Below are positions 42,514 to 51,086 of a stretch of DNA of 55,359 nt, one piece after another (the first letter of the stretch is position 1; each line of letters begins with the position of its first letter). The DNA is from Christensenella sp. UBA7862 (GTDB lineage Bacteria > Bacillota > Clostridia > Christensenellales > UBA1242). The DNA lies in contig DLSM01000014.1 in the NCBI GenBank assembly GCA_002500135.1, positions 1 through 55,359 on the forward strand, given 5' to 3'. The notes below the pieces were generated by a model. It did not search any database and was not told the DNA's origin. It was given only the letters and a program-made list of their open reading frames with translations. Both the position numbers and the translations under genes were made by a program.

Positions 42514-43692
42514 TTATCTCATTTCAAAAAATCTTGACATGTTTAAAACTCCAAATCCTTCTTCGTTTTGATTGCCCGAGATTTTGTTGCAGTTGCCAAG
42601 AAGTCTAACTTTTATGTGGTCGGGAGAAATATTTGGATACTTTGAACACACAAGCAAACACACGCCCGCTATCATTGGCGTAGCAACACTTGTGCCACTC
42701 ATTTTGCTATACAAATTTTCATCGCCAAAATGTGCCCCAGTTATGTCAACCGCTGGAGCGATGAGGTCGGGTTTAAAAAACCTTCCCGCTGGTCCACGTG
42801 AGGAAAAACTTGCAATTCTGAATTGCTTTCTATCAAAATTTCCTTCGCTATCTCTGTTGTCATCAACTCCACCAACAGTAATAATTTGACTAGAAAAGCC
42901 CGGTGATTTGATTGTTTCACCCTCAGGTCCGCTGTTGCCCGCTGCAGCAACCACAACAATTCCTTGCCTCCACAACGTTTCAGCACCCAAAACGAGTGGG
43001 TCGTTTCGCCCAATAGGATTGCTACCAAAACTCATACAAACAACTTTGATGTTGTATTTTTTATGATTATCACTCACCCACTGCATTGCTTCCAAAATTT
43101 TATCTGCACCCGCCTCGCCATTTTCTCCCAACGCCTTTATTGCAATGATTTCTGATTTTGGAGCAACGCCACAAAACTTCCCGCCGCTTGCAAGGCCGTT
43201 GCCACACGCTATGCTCGCAACAAAAGTTCCATGCCCATTATCGTCATATGGTTTTTCCTTGCCATTTATGAGGTCAATAAATTTTACTATTCGCATGCTT
43301 GGCAAACAAAAGTCGATGTGAGGATTTATGCCCGTATCAATAATGGCTATTTTTACCCCTTTTCCATAGCAATCTTGTGCATAAAGTGTGTCAAGTGACA
43401 TAACTTTTTTTGATACATTTATAAGTGCCGAAACCTTGGCTTGTTTTGAAATAAAACTCACGACATTCGTTTTTGCGAAGTGAATAATTTGATTGGAATT
43501 TAGCCTTGCCCCAAATGCCCCAATAAAAGGATATTCCTTTGCTTCAATTCCAAGCCTTTTTGCCTCATAAATTGCTTGATAATATTTCCTCGCATACACA
43601 ATGCAATCATTTTTTGTCCCCTCAGAGCCAAGTTGTGCCACTTTCAAAAGTTCTGGGCAAATTTTGTTTAAATATCCCGCCATATCACTCAT
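42514..43692 (-). CDS. Subtilisin-family (S8) serine protease without signal peptide
   Basis: 392 residues. Catalytic triad Asp119 (IIDTGIN), His154 (NGHGT) and Ser335 (GTSVATP), with oxyanion Asn253 (AAGNSG), all intact. An N-terminal ~110 residues may be a prodomain but has no signal peptide, so the enzyme is probably cytoplasmic like AprX/Isp. Its ATG overlaps the 3' end of the upstream small gene. B. subtilis also has an S8 protease (bpr) beside ftsAZ, so the location may be conserved; sporulation use is possible but not shown. Confidence 0.9.
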   Translation of the reverse strand: MSDMAGYLNKICPELLKVAQLGSEGTKNDCIVYARKYYQAIYEAKRLGIEAKEYPFIGAFGARLNSNQIIHFAKTNVVSFISKQAKVSALINVSKKVMSLDTLYAQDCYGKGVKIAIIDTGINPHIDFCLPSMRIVKFIDLINGKEKPYDDNGHGTFVASIACGNGLASGGKFCGVAPKSEIIAIKALGENGEAGADKILEAMQWVSDNHKKYNIKVVCMSFGSNPIGRNDPLVLGAETLWRQGIVVVAAAGNSGPEGETIKSPGFSSQIITVGGVDDNRDSEGNFDRKQFRIASFSSRGPAGRFFKPDLIAPAVDITGAHFGDENLYSKMSGTSVATPMIAGVCLLVCSKYPNISPDHIKVRLLGNCNKISGNQNEEGFGVLNMSRFFEMR

Positions 43693-43999
43693 CCAATTTT
43701 TTAAGTAAATTATCTAAAAATTGCTTTTGCTCCATGTTCAAATATGGTGACAAAAACTGTGCCGTTTGAGAAAGCTTATCTAAAGAAAGTTCACCGTTTT
43801 GAAGACGCTTTTTAGACTCAGACAAAAATTCATTTGTCAAATCGTCTTGCGAATAGTCCTTGTATTTGTTATAAACTTCCTCAGCAGAGTTCAATGTTTC
43901 CTCACTCAGTTTTTCAGCCCCTTCAGTCACCTTTTCTTCAAATTTTTTTATATCTTCCGCCAACTTTTCATTTGCAAAATCGGATAAGTTTCTTGCCAT
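43685..43999 (-). CDS. Unknown small helical protein
   Basis: 104 residues from the ATG at 43999, chosen because GGAGG precedes it; an upstream in-frame ATG four codons earlier lacks one. Acidic, helical throughout, ending in a segment (AQFLSPYLNMEQKQFLDNLL) that resembles a packing helix pair. Its 3' end overlaps the S8 protease gene by 8 nt, so the two are translationally coupled. Not recognised. Confidence 0.65.
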   Translation of the reverse strand: MARNLSDFANEKLAEDIKKFEEKVTEGAEKLSEETLNSAEEVYNKYKDYSQDDLTNEFLSESKKRLQNGELSLDKLSQTAQFLSPYLNMEQKQFLDNLLKKLDE

Positions 44000-44190
44000 T
44001 TTATCCTCCAAAACTATACTATTTTCAATATATGCAAAGTCCTAAGTCTTTGTGAAATGATAAACTATGCACATCTTTCAAAATTAAATCATAATAAAAA
44101 TTGATGAATAAACCTCAAAATAGCACTCCGAAAGAGTATAAAATTGACATAATGTCTGTCTATCCCCAGACCTTTCTAGACGGGAGCAAA

Positions 44191-44607
44191 ATGACAACAG
44201 CGAACTCAAATTATCAAAATAATTTTGCCTCTTCAACTTGTCAAAACTGCATGGAGGGCAACTGTGCAAGTTGTCAGAACAATACATACATGAACCCGTC
44301 AGACGGGCAACTATCCAGCAATCAACCCAATTTCCAAGACCTTTTGCCACTGCTTTTAAAATCGCTTGGCGACAAAGGAGATATGTCATCTCTAATTCCA
44401 CTAATAAGCAAATTTAGCCAAAATTCTCCACAAGACGGTGCCAGTGCTATTCAAAACTTGTTAAATATTATGCCAAAAATGCAAAACAAAAACAATGAAC
44501 AGCCAGCAAAAAATACACCAAAAACTAATTCTGGTGCGGAAAGTAATTCACTCACAAAAACCAATGGGTCGGAAATTGATAAGTTGAAAATTATAAAAGA
44601 TTTATAG
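44191..44607 (+). CDS. Small Cys-rich, Asn/Gln/Ser-rich unknown protein
   Basis: 138 residues from the ATG at 44191, which has GGGAG just upstream; longer in-frame starts near 44101 have no ribosome binding site. CQNC and CASC pairs (about 17-28) could bind metal. A helical stretch (DLLPLLLKSLG, about 49-90) and a low-complexity tail follow. Divergent from the small helical gene before the S8 protease. Not recognised; the real start is uncertain. Confidence 0.5.
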   Translation: MTTANSNYQNNFASSTCQNCMEGNCASCQNNTYMNPSDGQLSSNQPNFQDLLPLLLKSLGDKGDMSSLIPLISKFSQNSPQDGASAIQNLLNIMPKMQNKNNEQPAKNTPKTNSGAESNSLTKTNGSEIDKLKIIKDL

Positions 44608-44627
44608 TTAAGGTTACAAATGTTTTT

Positions 44628-45074
44628 TTATCTTTCACGGGCTTGACTATCCGGAGTTGTTGTTGGAGTTGCGGCTGGCTCTTCCCCTTGTTCAAACGAT
44701 TTTATCATGTCATTTATAATCATAAGGTTTTTAAACACAACGGCATGGTCAAAGTTCTTGAGGTTAAGCCCCGTGAGCTTTTTAACCTTATCAATTCTGT
44801 AGTTAAGAGTGTTGCGGTGCATAAAAGTATTTTCACTTGTTAGACTTGTGTTAAGTCCGCTTGCAAAGAAGGCATTTATTGTGTTCATAAGTTCTTCGTC
44901 ATTTAGAACCATTTGAATGTTTGCGTGTTGAATTGCCTTTTTGTAAACTTCATAATTCTTTTCCGAAAAACACGAAATAAGGTTCTCTGGTGCAAACATT
45001 TTTGACACCTTCTCCTCAATCGTTTCGTTGTCGTCAAAGTTTAAGTTACAAACAATAAGTTTTTTTCTTCCCAT
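44628..45074 (-). CDS. PucR/CdaR-type helix-turn-helix protein
   Basis: 148 residues, the C-terminal HTH module of PucR/CdaR regulators (about 55-125): LMNTINAFFASGLNTSLTSE then FMHRNTLNYRIDKVKKLTG. The sensory domains of these regulators are absent, so it is a stand-alone DNA-binding protein. A Thr/Pro-rich tail ends it. It follows a degenerate ABC ATPase gene by 17 nt, and the two are probably a functional pair. Confidence 0.8.
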   Translation of the reverse strand: MGRKKLIVCNLNFDDNETIEEKVSKMFAPENLISCFSEKNYEVYKKAIQHANIQMVLNDEELMNTINAFFASGLNTSLTSENTFMHRNTLNYRIDKVKKLTGLNLKNFDHAVVFKNLMIINDMIKSFEQGEEPAATPTTTPDSQARER

Positions 45075-45091
45075 AATTTTCTTCTCCTAGT

Positions 45092-45751
45092 TTAGATGTT
45101 CTCCACTTTATCTATTGTGCCATATTTCAAAAACACTTTTTTCGTTGCAATGGAATTTGCAATTTGCTCGTCACTTGTAGCAATAATAAGCAAAGTATTT
45201 GGTTTTGCAAAATATTTCTTAAATAACTTTAAAAGTTCTTTTGTTTCATTTGGCGAAAGTTCTTCAAAAATATTGTCAATAAGGACTATGTCAAGTTGAT
45301 TTCTGAAACTTAGTCTTGCTACAGACACAAGATACTTTTCATAGAGTGATAACTTATATATCTTTTCTTGTGCAATAGATTCAAGTTTAAAATCAATAAT
45401 GGCTTGATTTATTTTTTCCTCAAGCAGGCTTTTGTCTGTTTTACGAACTTCCAAAATGTATTTTAAATTGTCATACACAGACTTTTTGTCAAGAAAACTC
45501 GCCTTATATGGAATGTAGCCCACTGACACGTCAACCGAATAGTCAACTTTCTCAAGAGGAATGTTTTTGATATATACTTCCCCTCTATCTTGCCTCTCTA
45601 GCCCCGCAAGAAGTCTAAGCATGCAAGTTTTACCGCTGTCCTTTGGCCCAATAAGAGCCACAACTTCGCCCTTGTCTGCTTCAAAATTTATGTTTGATAA
45701 TGCGTAAAATTCTTTTGTATATTTTACAAACACATTTGAAAAACTAATCAT
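45092..45751 (-). CDS. ABC-type ATPase with degenerate catalytic motifs
   Basis: 219 residues. Walker A GPKDSGKT (35-42) and the Walker B Asp (159) are kept. The Q-loop glutamine is missing (VGYIPYK), the signature is LSLYE rather than LSGGQ (134-138), the catalytic Glu is Asn160 and the H-loop His is replaced (IATSDE). It should bind ATP but hydrolyse it poorly. No permease gene is adjacent. No Shine-Dalgarno sequence; a promoter ends 9 nt before the ATG. Paired with a PucR-type HTH gene, so a regulatory role is more likely than transport. Confidence 0.75.
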   Translation of the reverse strand: MISFSNVFVKYTKEFYALSNINFEADKGEVVALIGPKDSGKTCMLRLLAGLERQDRGEVYIKNIPLEKVDYSVDVSVGYIPYKASFLDKKSVYDNLKYILEVRKTDKSLLEEKINQAIIDFKLESIAQEKIYKLSLYEKYLVSVARLSFRNQLDIVLIDNIFEELSPNETKELLKLFKKYFAKPNTLLIIATSDEQIANSIATKKVFLKYGTIDKVENI

Positions 45752-45760
45752 AACAGAAAC

Positions 45761-45789
45761 ATTTTAGCAACTCCCGCAAAATTTATCAA
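45761..45789 (-). promoter_or_regulatory. Promoter of the degenerate ABC/HTH pair
   Basis: Minus strand TTGATA (45784-45789), 17-bp spacer, TAAAAT (45761-45766); the ATG at 45751 follows 9 nt later, predicting a leader of only 2-3 nt. Confidence 0.55.
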
Positions 45790-45948
45790 CTAATTTTGAG
45801 CATTTTGCACAAAAATATTTTTATTTTCTATATTTTTAAGGTTTCTTTGCAACAAAATCGTGTTAAATTCAGTTCTAAACGTAAAAGAAAGTTAAGAATA
45901 TGGTCTAAAAATTTAACAAAATTTTCAAAAAAAATTGCTTAAAAATAA

Positions 45949-45977
45949 ATGACTTATGCTTAAACTTATGATATACT
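45949..45977 (+). promoter_or_regulatory. Promoter of the alpha-oxoamine synthase gene
   Basis: ATGACT (45949-45954), 17-bp spacer, TATACT (45972-45977). The rest of the ~265-bp gap is AT-rich with nothing else recognised. Confidence 0.5.
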
Positions 45978-46017
45978 TTTGAAGTTTAAGAGTGATATGC
46001 TCATGGGGAGAAATTAA

Positions 46018-47217
46018 ATGGATTTATTTGACAAATGCAAAAATTTTACATTGCCTGATGAACTTATTAAACGTGGGATTTATCCTTATTTCCACGCTTT
46101 GCAAACAAGACAAGACACAGAAGTTGTCATGGAAGGAACAAACGAAGTTATGCTCGGCTCCAACAACTATCTTGGACTAACTTGTCACCCAGAAGTTATC
46201 GAAGCAGGCAAAAACGCAATTTTAAAATATGGCTCGGGCTGCTCTGGGTCAAGGTTTTTAAATGGCACAACGGTTTTGCACCTTGCACTTGAAAAGGAAC
46301 TTGCCGAATTTTTGAACAAAGAAGAATGTGTAACATTCTCCACTGGCTTCCAAACAAATCTTGGAATTATAAGTGCAATAGTTGGCAGAAATGACTACAT
46401 AATTGGTGATAAAGAAAATCACGCAAGCATTTATGACGGCTGCAAACTAAGCTATTGCAAACAACTTTTAAGATACAATCACAGCGATATGCAAGACCTT
46501 GAAAGACAACTTTCTTCAATCCCTCTTGATGCTGGAAAACTTATTGTTACAGACGGAGTTTTCTCTATGGGTGGTGATATTTGTAAACTGCCAGATATTG
46601 TTAGACTTGCAAAAAAATATAATGCAAGAGTTATGGTGGACGATGCACACGCTTTGGGTGTAATTGGCAAAAACGGTCGTGGCACCGCTTCTCATTTTGG
46701 TCTTGAAAAAGAAGTTGATATTATCATGGGAACATTCTCAAAGAGCCTTGCTTCCATAGGTGGATATATGGTCGCAAGTCACGAAGTTTGCAACTATGTA
46801 AAGCACACTTCCCGCCCTTATCTTTTCTGCGCGTCAATAACACCAGCAAGTGTGGAATGTGCAAGAGCAGCACTACGCATAATCAAGCGTGAGCCAGAAC
46901 GAATTGCAAGACTTAATGAAATTGCTGACTATGCAAGAAAATGTCTTAAAGAAAAACACGTTGACATAAGAAATTCTGAAGCACCTATTATTCCAATAAA
47001 CACCTATGACAACGAAACAACATTCATTGCTTGCAAAAAGTTGTTTGAAAATGGAGTTTATGTAAATTCAGTTGTTTCCCCTGCTGTTCCAGTTGGACAA
47101 AGCATTATTAGAACAAGTTATATGGCAACTCTCACAAACGAACAAATTGACCGTGCAACAGACATTATTGCAAAAGTCATGGGCGAACTTGGACTTTTGA
47201 CCACTCAAAAGAAATAA
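46018..47217 (+). CDS. Alpha-oxoamine synthase, resembling bacterial serine palmitoyltransferase
   Basis: 399 residues, PLP fold type I. The Schiff-base lysine is Lys242 in GTFSKSLASIGG; VDDAHALG holds the PLP-binding Asp and His. The segment QDTEVVMEGTNEVMLGSNNYLG and GSGCSGSRFLNGT match bacterial serine palmitoyltransferase-type enzymes more than KBL (no tdh neighbour) or BioF (no bio genes). It would condense an acyl thioester with an amino acid to give a 3-keto amine, the first step of sphingolipid or related lipid synthesis. Specificity is unproven. Monocistronic with GGGGAGA and a terminator. Confidence 0.8.
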   Translation: MDLFDKCKNFTLPDELIKRGIYPYFHALQTRQDTEVVMEGTNEVMLGSNNYLGLTCHPEVIEAGKNAILKYGSGCSGSRFLNGTTVLHLALEKELAEFLNKEECVTFSTGFQTNLGIISAIVGRNDYIIGDKENHASIYDGCKLSYCKQLLRYNHSDMQDLERQLSSIPLDAGKLIVTDGVFSMGGDICKLPDIVRLAKKYNARVMVDDAHALGVIGKNGRGTASHFGLEKEVDIIMGTFSKSLASIGGYMVASHEVCNYVKHTSRPYLFCASITPASVECARAALRIIKREPERIARLNEIADYARKCLKEKHVDIRNSEAPIIPINTYDNETTFIACKKLFENGVYVNSVVSPAVPVGQSIIRTSYMATLTNEQIDRATDIIAKVMGELGLLTTQKK

Positions 47218-47274
47218 AATGAGTTCCCTTTGCAGCAAACAAATTATTGTTTACTTTGCTAAGAAAAAACAGTT

Positions 47275-47310
47275 AAAAAAGTTACACCCGAAAGAGTGTA
47301 ACTTTTTTTT
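47275..47310 (+). terminator. Terminator between the oxoamine synthase gene and hpf
   Basis: GTTACAC/GTGTAAC stem (47281-47287, 47296-47302) flanked by A6 and T8. It should act for both converging genes. Confidence 0.85.
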
Positions 47311-47338
47311 CTATTCAATATTTATTGTCAACTTTATT

Positions 47339-47866
47339 TTAGTGAATTGCCTCAATAAGTCCTAGGTTGCCGTCATTTCTTTTATATAGCACGTTGACAT
47401 TTCCAGTTTCTCTGTTTAGGAACACATAGAAATTGTTGTCGATTGTGTCTAAAAACATTTCTGCATCTTCAACAGAAATTGGTTCAAGTTCAAATGTTTT
47501 CTTTCTAACAACTTCTTGTTTTTTGAAAACTGGTGCTTCTTCAAAGAAAAGATAATCTTTGTTAAGTGAATCTTTTTTAAGTCTTGTGAAGAATTTGTCG
47601 CCATATTTTATAATTTGTTTTTCTACTTTTGGAAGTGCAAGGTCAATGTTTTCATACATATTATCGCCCGTCACTTCTGCCCTATAAAACAACCCTCTGC
47701 TGCGGATAGAAAGTTCAAGTTTCGCAACAATTCCTTCCATTTTGCAATTAACTTTTGCCACGGCGTCTTCATTGAAGTATTTGTCAAGTTTTGCAACTTT
47801 CTTTTCAATAACTTCCCTAAGTCTATCCGAAACAGTATAATTTTTTGAACTTATTTCAACTCTCAT
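47339..47866 (-). CDS. hpf: Ribosome hibernation promoting factor, long form
   Basis: 175 residues. The N-terminal HPF domain (about 1-100) fits in the decoding centre. The C-terminal ~55-residue domain (VRKKTFELEPISVEDAEMFLD onward) dimerises 70S ribosomes into 100S particles, as in other Firmicutes long HPFs. AAAAGGAG precedes the ATG. It is expected to be induced in stationary phase or stress; it lies just downstream of clpC but separated by 160 bp. Confidence 0.95.
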   Translation of the reverse strand: MRVEISSKNYTVSDRLREVIEKKVAKLDKYFNEDAVAKVNCKMEGIVAKLELSIRSRGLFYRAEVTGDNMYENIDLALPKVEKQIIKYGDKFFTRLKKDSLNKDYLFFEEAPVFKKQEVVRKKTFELEPISVEDAEMFLDTIDNNFYVFLNRETGNVNVLYKRNDGNLGLIEAIH

Positions 47867-48026
47867 ATTTGTTCTCCTTTTACATTGGGTCGCCCCATAT
47901 GTTTACAATATCATTTTATCAAAAAACTTATTTTTCTCAAAACAATTTTATGCACTCGCTCGCATTTTTTAAAATTATCAATAAAATAGGTGTTTTTTAC
48001 ATGTTTTTTGCTAAATTTTTATATGT

Positions 48027-50495
48027 TTACTCGCCGCTCATTTGGAATTTAAGTCCCATATCGTCTGTTGAAACAACAATATTATTTGACTTAATTTCAC
48101 CCGACAAAAGTGCGTCTGTTAGTCTGTCTTCAATTTCTGTTTGTATAAGTCTTCTTAGTGGTCTTGCACCATATTCTGGTGAAGTTCCCTTTTCAACAAG
48201 ATACATCAAAGCACTTTCTGTAAACTTAAGATTGATGTCACGTTCTTTAAGGCGTTTGTTAAGGTTGCCAAGCATAATTTTAGCAATCTTCGTCAAGTCC
48301 TCTGTTGAAAGGCTGTGGAACACTGTTATAACATCAATTCTGTTTAGGAATTCTGGTTTAAACTTCTTCCTAACACTTGCCATGATTGTTTCTTTCATTT
48401 GCTCATAGTCTGGGTTGTCTGTTGTGAATGAGCCGCCACCAAATCCAAGTTGAGATCTGCTGGAATTGAGTTCGCTTACGCCACAGTTGCTGGTCATAAT
48501 GATAATTGTGTTCTTGAAGTTGACTGTTCTTCCATTGCTATCTGTAAGTCTGCCGTCGTCAAGCACTTGAAGAAGAATATTAAACACATCTGGGTGTGCC
48601 TTTTCAATTTCGTCAAATAGGACTACGGAATAAGGCTTTCTTCTTACTTGTTCTGTAAGTTGCCCACCATCATCATGTCCCACATATCCTGGAGGAGCGC
48701 CAATAAGTTTTGATGTTGAGTAACTTTCCATATACTCACTCATATCAATTCTTATAATGTTGTTTTCATCATCAAACATTGCTTCAGCAAGAGCCTTGCA
48801 TAGTTCTGTTTTACCTACACCCGTTTGTCCCAGGAATAGGAATGAACCAATAGGTCTTCTTGAGTCTTGAAGCCCAACTCTTGACCTTCTTATTGCCTTG
48901 CACACACTGGACACTGCTTCGTCTTGCCCAACAACTCTCTTATGCAAAATTTCTTCCAACTTCAAAAGTTTTTCTTTCTCGCTTTCTGTTATCTTTGCAA
49001 CTGGAATTCCCGTCCAGCTTGATACAACTTCTGCAACGTCTTTTTCTGTTATCATAGGTTCTGTCTTTGGCTTTGAAAGATTATATTTGTCTTGCTCCTT
49101 TTTAAGTTCGGCATACATCGTGTTAAGTTCGTTTGCAAGTTTAGTTGATTTTTCATAGTTATGTTGAACAAGTGCTTCTTGATAGTTTCTGTGCGTTTCC
49201 TTAAACTTGTCTTGCATATCTTGAAGATGTTTTGGCTGAATTGTCCCACTTACTCGTGCCTTGCTGCTTGCCTCGTCAATCAAATCAATGGCTTTGTCTG
49301 GCAGACTTCTGTCCATAATATATCTATCCGAAAGTTTTGCCGCTGCGACTATTGCTTCGTCTGTTATTTGAATTTTGTGGAACGCTTCATAACTATCTTT
49401 AAGTCCACGCAAAATTAAGATTGTTTCCTCCACACTTGGTGGGTTGACCATAATTGGTTGAAAACGTCTTTCAAGAGCTTTGTCTTTCTCAATAAACTTC
49501 CTATATTCGTCCGTTGTTGTTGCACCTATTGTTTGAAGTTCACCACGAGCGAGATATGGCTTTAGCATATCGGCAACATTTGCACCGCCCTCGGTTGAAC
49601 TTCCCGCTTGAGCCATCATATGAATTTCATCAATAAACACAATGATGTTTTTGTTTTTGATGATTGTTTCAATAGCGTCTTTAAGTCTTTGTTCAAGTTC
49701 GCCTCTAAACTTTGTCCCAGCCATAAGAGAGCCTATGTCAAGCGCAAAAATCGTTTTGTTAGCAAGAACACTTGGCACATGTCCTTTAACTATTGCTTGT
49801 GCAAGTCCTTCAACAACCGCTGTTTTACCGACACCTGCTTCACCTATCAAAATTGGGTTGTTTTTTGTCTTTCTGCAAAGAATTTCAATAAGCCTTTCTG
49901 TTTCCTTATCTCGCCCAATAATTGGGTCCATTTTGCCCTGACGAGCCTTAAGAGTTACATCATAGCCCATTTCAAGCAAGTTGTCTGGAAGTGTACTTTT
50001 GTCACTTGGCGTTGCACCGTCAACTGTGTCAAAATTTCTTCCGTCATCAACATTTGTATTTTTAAGTTCTTCATAAATTCTTTCTCGCAAGTTCAAGGTG
50101 TCAATGTTAAAGAAAGAGTTTAAGAGTTTAAAAGCATAGCAATCTTCGTTATACAAAATTGCCACCAAAAAGTGTTCGGCACTTAAGAAGTTATGCCCAA
50201 GCTTGAAAGCAATGTTTGAAGCGGTGACCAAAATATTTTTGCTTCGTGGGGTTAGTTCAAGTTTTTCTGGTGAAAGATTTGGGTTGTAACCCGCACTGCC
50301 AATTCTTGTTGCAAGTTTCTCCTTTGTAACATTTTCATCCTTTAACATTTTGCATGCAAGAGATGATGGAACACAAAGAATTCCATAAAGCAAATGCTCC
50401 GAGTCAATCTGATTGCCATTCATCTTTTTTGTTATTTCACCAGCGTAATTAAGCACCTTTTGCGCACTATCCGAAAATTTTATAAAATTGTTCAT
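48027..50495 (-). CDS. clpC: ClpC AAA+ unfoldase
   Basis: 822 residues. A Clp N-domain (about 1-145) is followed by the first AAA module (Walker A GEAGVGKT). Next come the middle helical domain (about 405-455) and the second AAA module (Walker A GQTGVGKTE, then FDEIEKAHPDVF). It feeds damaged or tagged proteins to ClpP. Its start overlaps ctsR by 4 nt, so the pair is translationally coupled and controlled by the CtsR operator upstream. mcsA and mcsB, which sit between these genes in Bacillus, are absent here. Confidence 0.97.
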   Translation of the reverse strand: MNNFIKFSDSAQKVLNYAGEITKKMNGNQIDSEHLLYGILCVPSSLACKMLKDENVTKEKLATRIGSAGYNPNLSPEKLELTPRSKNILVTASNIAFKLGHNFLSAEHFLVAILYNEDCYAFKLLNSFFNIDTLNLRERIYEELKNTNVDDGRNFDTVDGATPSDKSTLPDNLLEMGYDVTLKARQGKMDPIIGRDKETERLIEILCRKTKNNPILIGEAGVGKTAVVEGLAQAIVKGHVPSVLANKTIFALDIGSLMAGTKFRGELEQRLKDAIETIIKNKNIIVFIDEIHMMAQAGSSTEGGANVADMLKPYLARGELQTIGATTTDEYRKFIEKDKALERRFQPIMVNPPSVEETILILRGLKDSYEAFHKIQITDEAIVAAAKLSDRYIMDRSLPDKAIDLIDEASSKARVSGTIQPKHLQDMQDKFKETHRNYQEALVQHNYEKSTKLANELNTMYAELKKEQDKYNLSKPKTEPMITEKDVAEVVSSWTGIPVAKITESEKEKLLKLEEILHKRVVGQDEAVSSVCKAIRRSRVGLQDSRRPIGSFLFLGQTGVGKTELCKALAEAMFDDENNIIRIDMSEYMESYSTSKLIGAPPGYVGHDDGGQLTEQVRRKPYSVVLFDEIEKAHPDVFNILLQVLDDGRLTDSNGRTVNFKNTIIIMTSNCGVSELNSSRSQLGFGGGSFTTDNPDYEQMKETIMASVRKKFKPEFLNRIDVITVFHSLSTEDLTKIAKIMLGNLNKRLKERDINLKFTESALMYLVEKGTSPEYGARPLRRLIQTEIEDRLTDALLSGEIKSNNIVVSTDDMGLKFQMSGE

Positions 50496-50953
50496 TTTTC
50501 TCCCTCCTTATATATGGTCATAATCACATTTTTTAAGATATTTGCTCTTATTGTCCCTTCCATTTTGACGGGTGACCCAAGCACCTTGTCCGTTGTGGCA
50601 AGAAGCAAAACTTTTGCTTGCTCGTCAGTCAAAACTTCCTTGTCTTTTAAGTCCTCCACCAAATATTTTGCGTCCTTGTAGGAAATCTCCGATTGCAATC
50701 TTTCCAAAATGTGTTTTATATATTCGTCATCAAAGTCTTTAATTCTTTCCAGCCTGATGTATCCCCCGCCGCCACGTCTGCTTTCCACCACAAAGCCACG
50801 GTCAAAGTTGAACCTTGTGGACAAAACATAATTTATTTGGCTGGGAGCGCATCCAAAATATTCTGCAAGTTCGTTTCTTGATAAGTCAATTTCGTTGCTA
50901 TTATCCAAAATTGACAATATAAACTCTTCAATTACATCACTGACTGTTGCCAT
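50492..50953 (-). CDS. ctsR: CtsR heat-shock repressor
   Basis: 153 residues, normal length. The winged helix (about 1-75) has NELAEYFGCAPSQINYVLSTRF and the glycine-rich beta-wing ESRRGGGGYIRL that senses temperature in CtsR. It represses clp genes. A strong GGAGGGGG ribosome binding site precedes the ATG and a perfect CtsR operator lies about 20 bp further upstream, so it autoregulates. Confidence 0.97.
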   Translation of the reverse strand: MATVSDVIEEFILSILDNSNEIDLSRNELAEYFGCAPSQINYVLSTRFNFDRGFVVESRRGGGGYIRLERIKDFDDEYIKHILERLQSEISYKDAKYLVEDLKDKEVLTDEQAKVLLLATTDKVLGSPVKMEGTIRANILKNVIMTIYKEGEK

Positions 50954-50974
50954 TTCCCCCTCCTTTTGAATATC

Positions 50975-50991
50975 TTTGACTTTCTTTGACC
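50975..50991 (-). promoter_or_regulatory. CtsR operator
   Basis: GGTCAAAGAAAGTCAAA on the minus strand matches the heptad consensus RGTCAAA-NAN-RGTCAAA exactly, upstream of ctsR-clpC. Confidence 0.9.
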
Positions 50992-51086
50992 TTTGATATT
51001 ATATTCCCAATTTTTCCCAATGTCAACAAATTTTTTCAACTTTTTTATAAAAATAGGAAAGAAAATTTTTCCTTCCTACTTTTGTG

